DNA of 7,105 nt from Eubacteriales bacterium (GTDB lineage: Bacteria > Bacillota > Clostridia > Peptostreptococcales > Anaerovoracaceae): NCBI GenBank assembly GCA_028692535.1, contig JAQUXD010000090.1:1-7105 (forward strand), given 5' to 3'. The notes below the pieces were generated by a model. It did no database searches. It worked only from the letters and a program-made list of their open reading frames with translations, and was not told the DNA's origin. Shown one piece after another: positions 5,680 through 7,105 of the stretch (positions are counted from its first letter, which is position 1; every line of letters starts with the position of its first letter). Position numbers and translations under genes: made by a program.

Positions 5680-7105
5680 ATGACCAAGAAGACGAAAATA
5701 GCATTATTGCTGGTGTTGGATACTACAGCGATCAGCCTTGTATACATCGCCGCGTTGCTGCTGCGATTTGAGTTTGTCGTTTCAAACCCCCAATTTCAAG
5801 GCTATTTGGCGATCTTTCTCGATTCTCTGATCGGGCTTTTGGCGATCAAGATCGGTGTGTTTGCAAGCATGGGACTTTACAACAGCCTGTGGAAATACGC
5901 CAGCATGGATGAACTGGTGCGGATCGTGGCTGCTTCATTTGTGGCGAATGTTTCTGCAGTCGCCTTTTTAACGATCGCAGGACACAGCCTGCCTCGCAGC
6001 GTTTATTTCATTGCCACGGTGCTGGACATGGCGGCCGTGGGGGTGATTCGGCTGTCTTATCGTTGGGCCAGAAACCGTTACAGTTATCAGAACCGGGGCA
6101 AAAACCCCCGCGGTGGAGTCATCGATTATTTAAAAAGCAAAAGCGCGACTTACAGCAAGCGCATCATGGTGATGGGTGCCGGAGATGCCGGCGCAGCGCT
6201 CATCAAAGAGGTGCGTCAACATCCGAACCAGCGGCAGCAGGTCGTTGTTGCGGCAGATGATGATAAGGAAAAGCTGAACCAACGGATTTACGGTGTTCGG
6301 ATCGCCGGAAATCGCAACGACATCCCGCGCCTCGTCCAGAAGTACGATGTAGATGAGATCGTGATCACCATGCCCAGCGTCGGCCGCGTTCAGATCCGTG
6401 AGATCCTGGAAGAATGCAACAAGACACAGTGCAAAGTGAAAATTTTGCCGGCTTATATCGACCTGATCAACGAGAAGGTCAGCATCAAAGCCCTGCGGGA
6501 TGTCCAGATCGAAGATCTGCTGGGCCGGGATCCTGTGTTGGTGGACCTCAAAGAAATCAGCTGCTATCTGGAAGACAAAGTCGTTCTGGTAACAGGTGGC
6601 GCCGGATCCATCGGGAGCGAACTGTGCCGCCAGATCGGCCAATACCGGCCGCGGCGTCTGATCTGCATCGACTTTAACGAAAACGCGATCCATGAATTTA
6701 CCGCGGAAATAGCAGCCAAATACGCTCAAATAGATTTTGTGCCCGTCATGGCTTCGGTGCGGGATGCGGTCCGCATCAGGAGAGTATTCGAAAACTATAA
6801 GCCCCAGGTTGTATTTCATGCGGCCGCCCACAAGCATGTGCCTCTCATGGAGAACAACCCGCGGGAAGCTGTCATCAACAATATATTAGGCACCAAGGTC
6901 GTCATGGATGCGGCAGAAGAGCATCTGGTGGAGAAATTCATCATGATCTCCTCGGACAAAGCCGTCAATCCCACCAATGTCATGGGCGCGACAAAGCGAA
7001 TCGGCGAGATGCTCATTCAGGAGCGCGACAAGACATCCATCACCAACTTTGCGGCTGTTCGATTCGGCAACGTGCTGGGCTCCAACGGCAGTGTCATTCC
7101 TACAT
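5680..7105 (+). CDS. Membrane-anchored nucleotide-sugar 4,6-dehydratase, CapD/WbpM/PglF type (3' truncated)
   Basis: The visible 475 codons run off the window end; family members of this long form are usually about 600-650 residues. Four hydrophobic segments (about 5-29, 42-64, 80-100, 108-126) anchor it in the membrane. A first Rossmann-like domain follows (about 160-232, 'GAGDAG' at 166-171, 'DDD' at 193-195). Then comes the catalytic extended-SDR domain from about 299: NAD-binding 'TGGAGSIGSE' (305-314), 'AAHKHVPLME' (382-391), 'SSDKAVNP' (424-431) and 'MGATK' (435-439). In this subfamily Met replaces the usual SDR Tyr of YxxxK, as seen here. The enzyme removes water from UDP-GlcNAc or a similar nucleotide sugar to give a 4-keto-6-deoxy sugar, the first step to bacillosamine, QuiNAc or FucNAc-type sugars for surface glycans. 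ATG 5680 is preceded by AAAGGA four bases upstream, and an in-frame TGA at 5659 excludes a longer start. It is divergent from the O-antigen ligase-like gene. The exact sugar product cannot be told. Confidence 0.92.
   Translation, partial: MTKKTKIALLLVLDTTAISLVYIAALLLRFEFVVSNPQFQGYLAIFLDSLIGLLAIKIGVFASMGLYNSLWKYASMDELVRIVAASFVANVSAVAFLTIAGHSLPRSVYFIATVLDMAAVGVIRLSYRWARNRYSYQNRGKNPRGGVIDYLKSKSATYSKRIMVMGAGDAGAALIKEVRQHPNQRQQVVVAADDDKEKLNQRIYGVRIAGNRNDIPRLVQKYDVDEIVITMPSVGRVQIREILEECNKTQCKVKILPAYIDLINEKVSIKALRDVQIEDLLGRDPVLVDLKEISCYLEDKVVLVTGGAGSIGSELCRQIGQYRPRRLICIDFNENAIHEFTAEIAAKYAQIDFVPVMASVRDAVRIRRVFENYKPQVVFHAAAHKHVPLMENNPREAVINNILGTKVVMDAAEEHLVEKFIMISSDKAVNPTNVMGATKRIGEMLIQERDKTSITNFAAVRFGNVLGSNGSVIPT

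Noticed and set aside
6130..6837. Open frame of 235 codons on the minus strand opposite the dehydratase gene
   Set aside because: It is antisense to conserved Rossmann motifs (GAGDAG, TGGAGSIG, AAHKHVPLME), which prove the plus strand is coding; the minus-strand protein shows no family resemblance.

Overview
The window looks like chromosomal DNA of a low-to-moderate GC Gram-positive bacterium, most likely a Clostridia-type member of the Bacillota. The reasons are strong AAGGAG-type ribosome binding sites, SigA-like promoters, a secreted protein built from SbsA-type Ig and cadherin-like beta-sandwich domains, and a Firmicutes-style O-antigen-ligase-family membrane protein. This assignment rests on family resemblance, not on a marker gene.

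Layout: (1) Positions 1-1512 (+) hold the 3' end of a large beta-sandwich, S-layer-like surface protein whose start lies outside the window. A hairpin terminator follows it. (2) Positions 1513-1753 are an AT-rich intergenic stretch with a 70-bp segment bounded by perfect 13-bp inverted repeats (1574-1643) and a TGTTAA-N3-TTAACA palindrome (1666-1680). (3) Positions 1754-3388 (+) encode a complete YtcJ/NfdA-type amidohydrolase in which one expected metal-ligand histidine reads as aspartate. (4) A two-way terminator at 3387-3421 separates it from the convergent gene at 3444-5489 (-), a 681-residue O-antigen ligase/polymerase (Wzy_C) family membrane protein with a large extracytoplasmic insert. 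(5) A 190-bp divergent promoter region (5490-5679) has clear back-to-back promoters and several short repeats. (6) From 5680 to the window end (+) runs a membrane-anchored nucleotide-sugar 4,6-dehydratase of the CapD/WbpM/PglF type, cut off by the window edge at codon 475.

How the genes fit together: the dehydratase makes activated deoxy-amino sugar precursors on the cytoplasmic face. The Wzy_C protein acts on lipid-linked glycans on the outer face. A surface-layer-like protein is encoded nearby. The right half therefore looks like the edge of a surface polysaccharide or protein-glycosylation locus, with gene 1 as a possible but unproven acceptor. The amidohydrolase has no obvious link to this pathway and appears to be a separate transcription unit. 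I found no mobile element genes, tRNA, rRNA or CRISPR, and no convincing new multi-gene system. The points most worth a second look are the 13-bp inverted-repeat segment, the altered amidohydrolase active-site motif and the repeat-rich divergent promoter.
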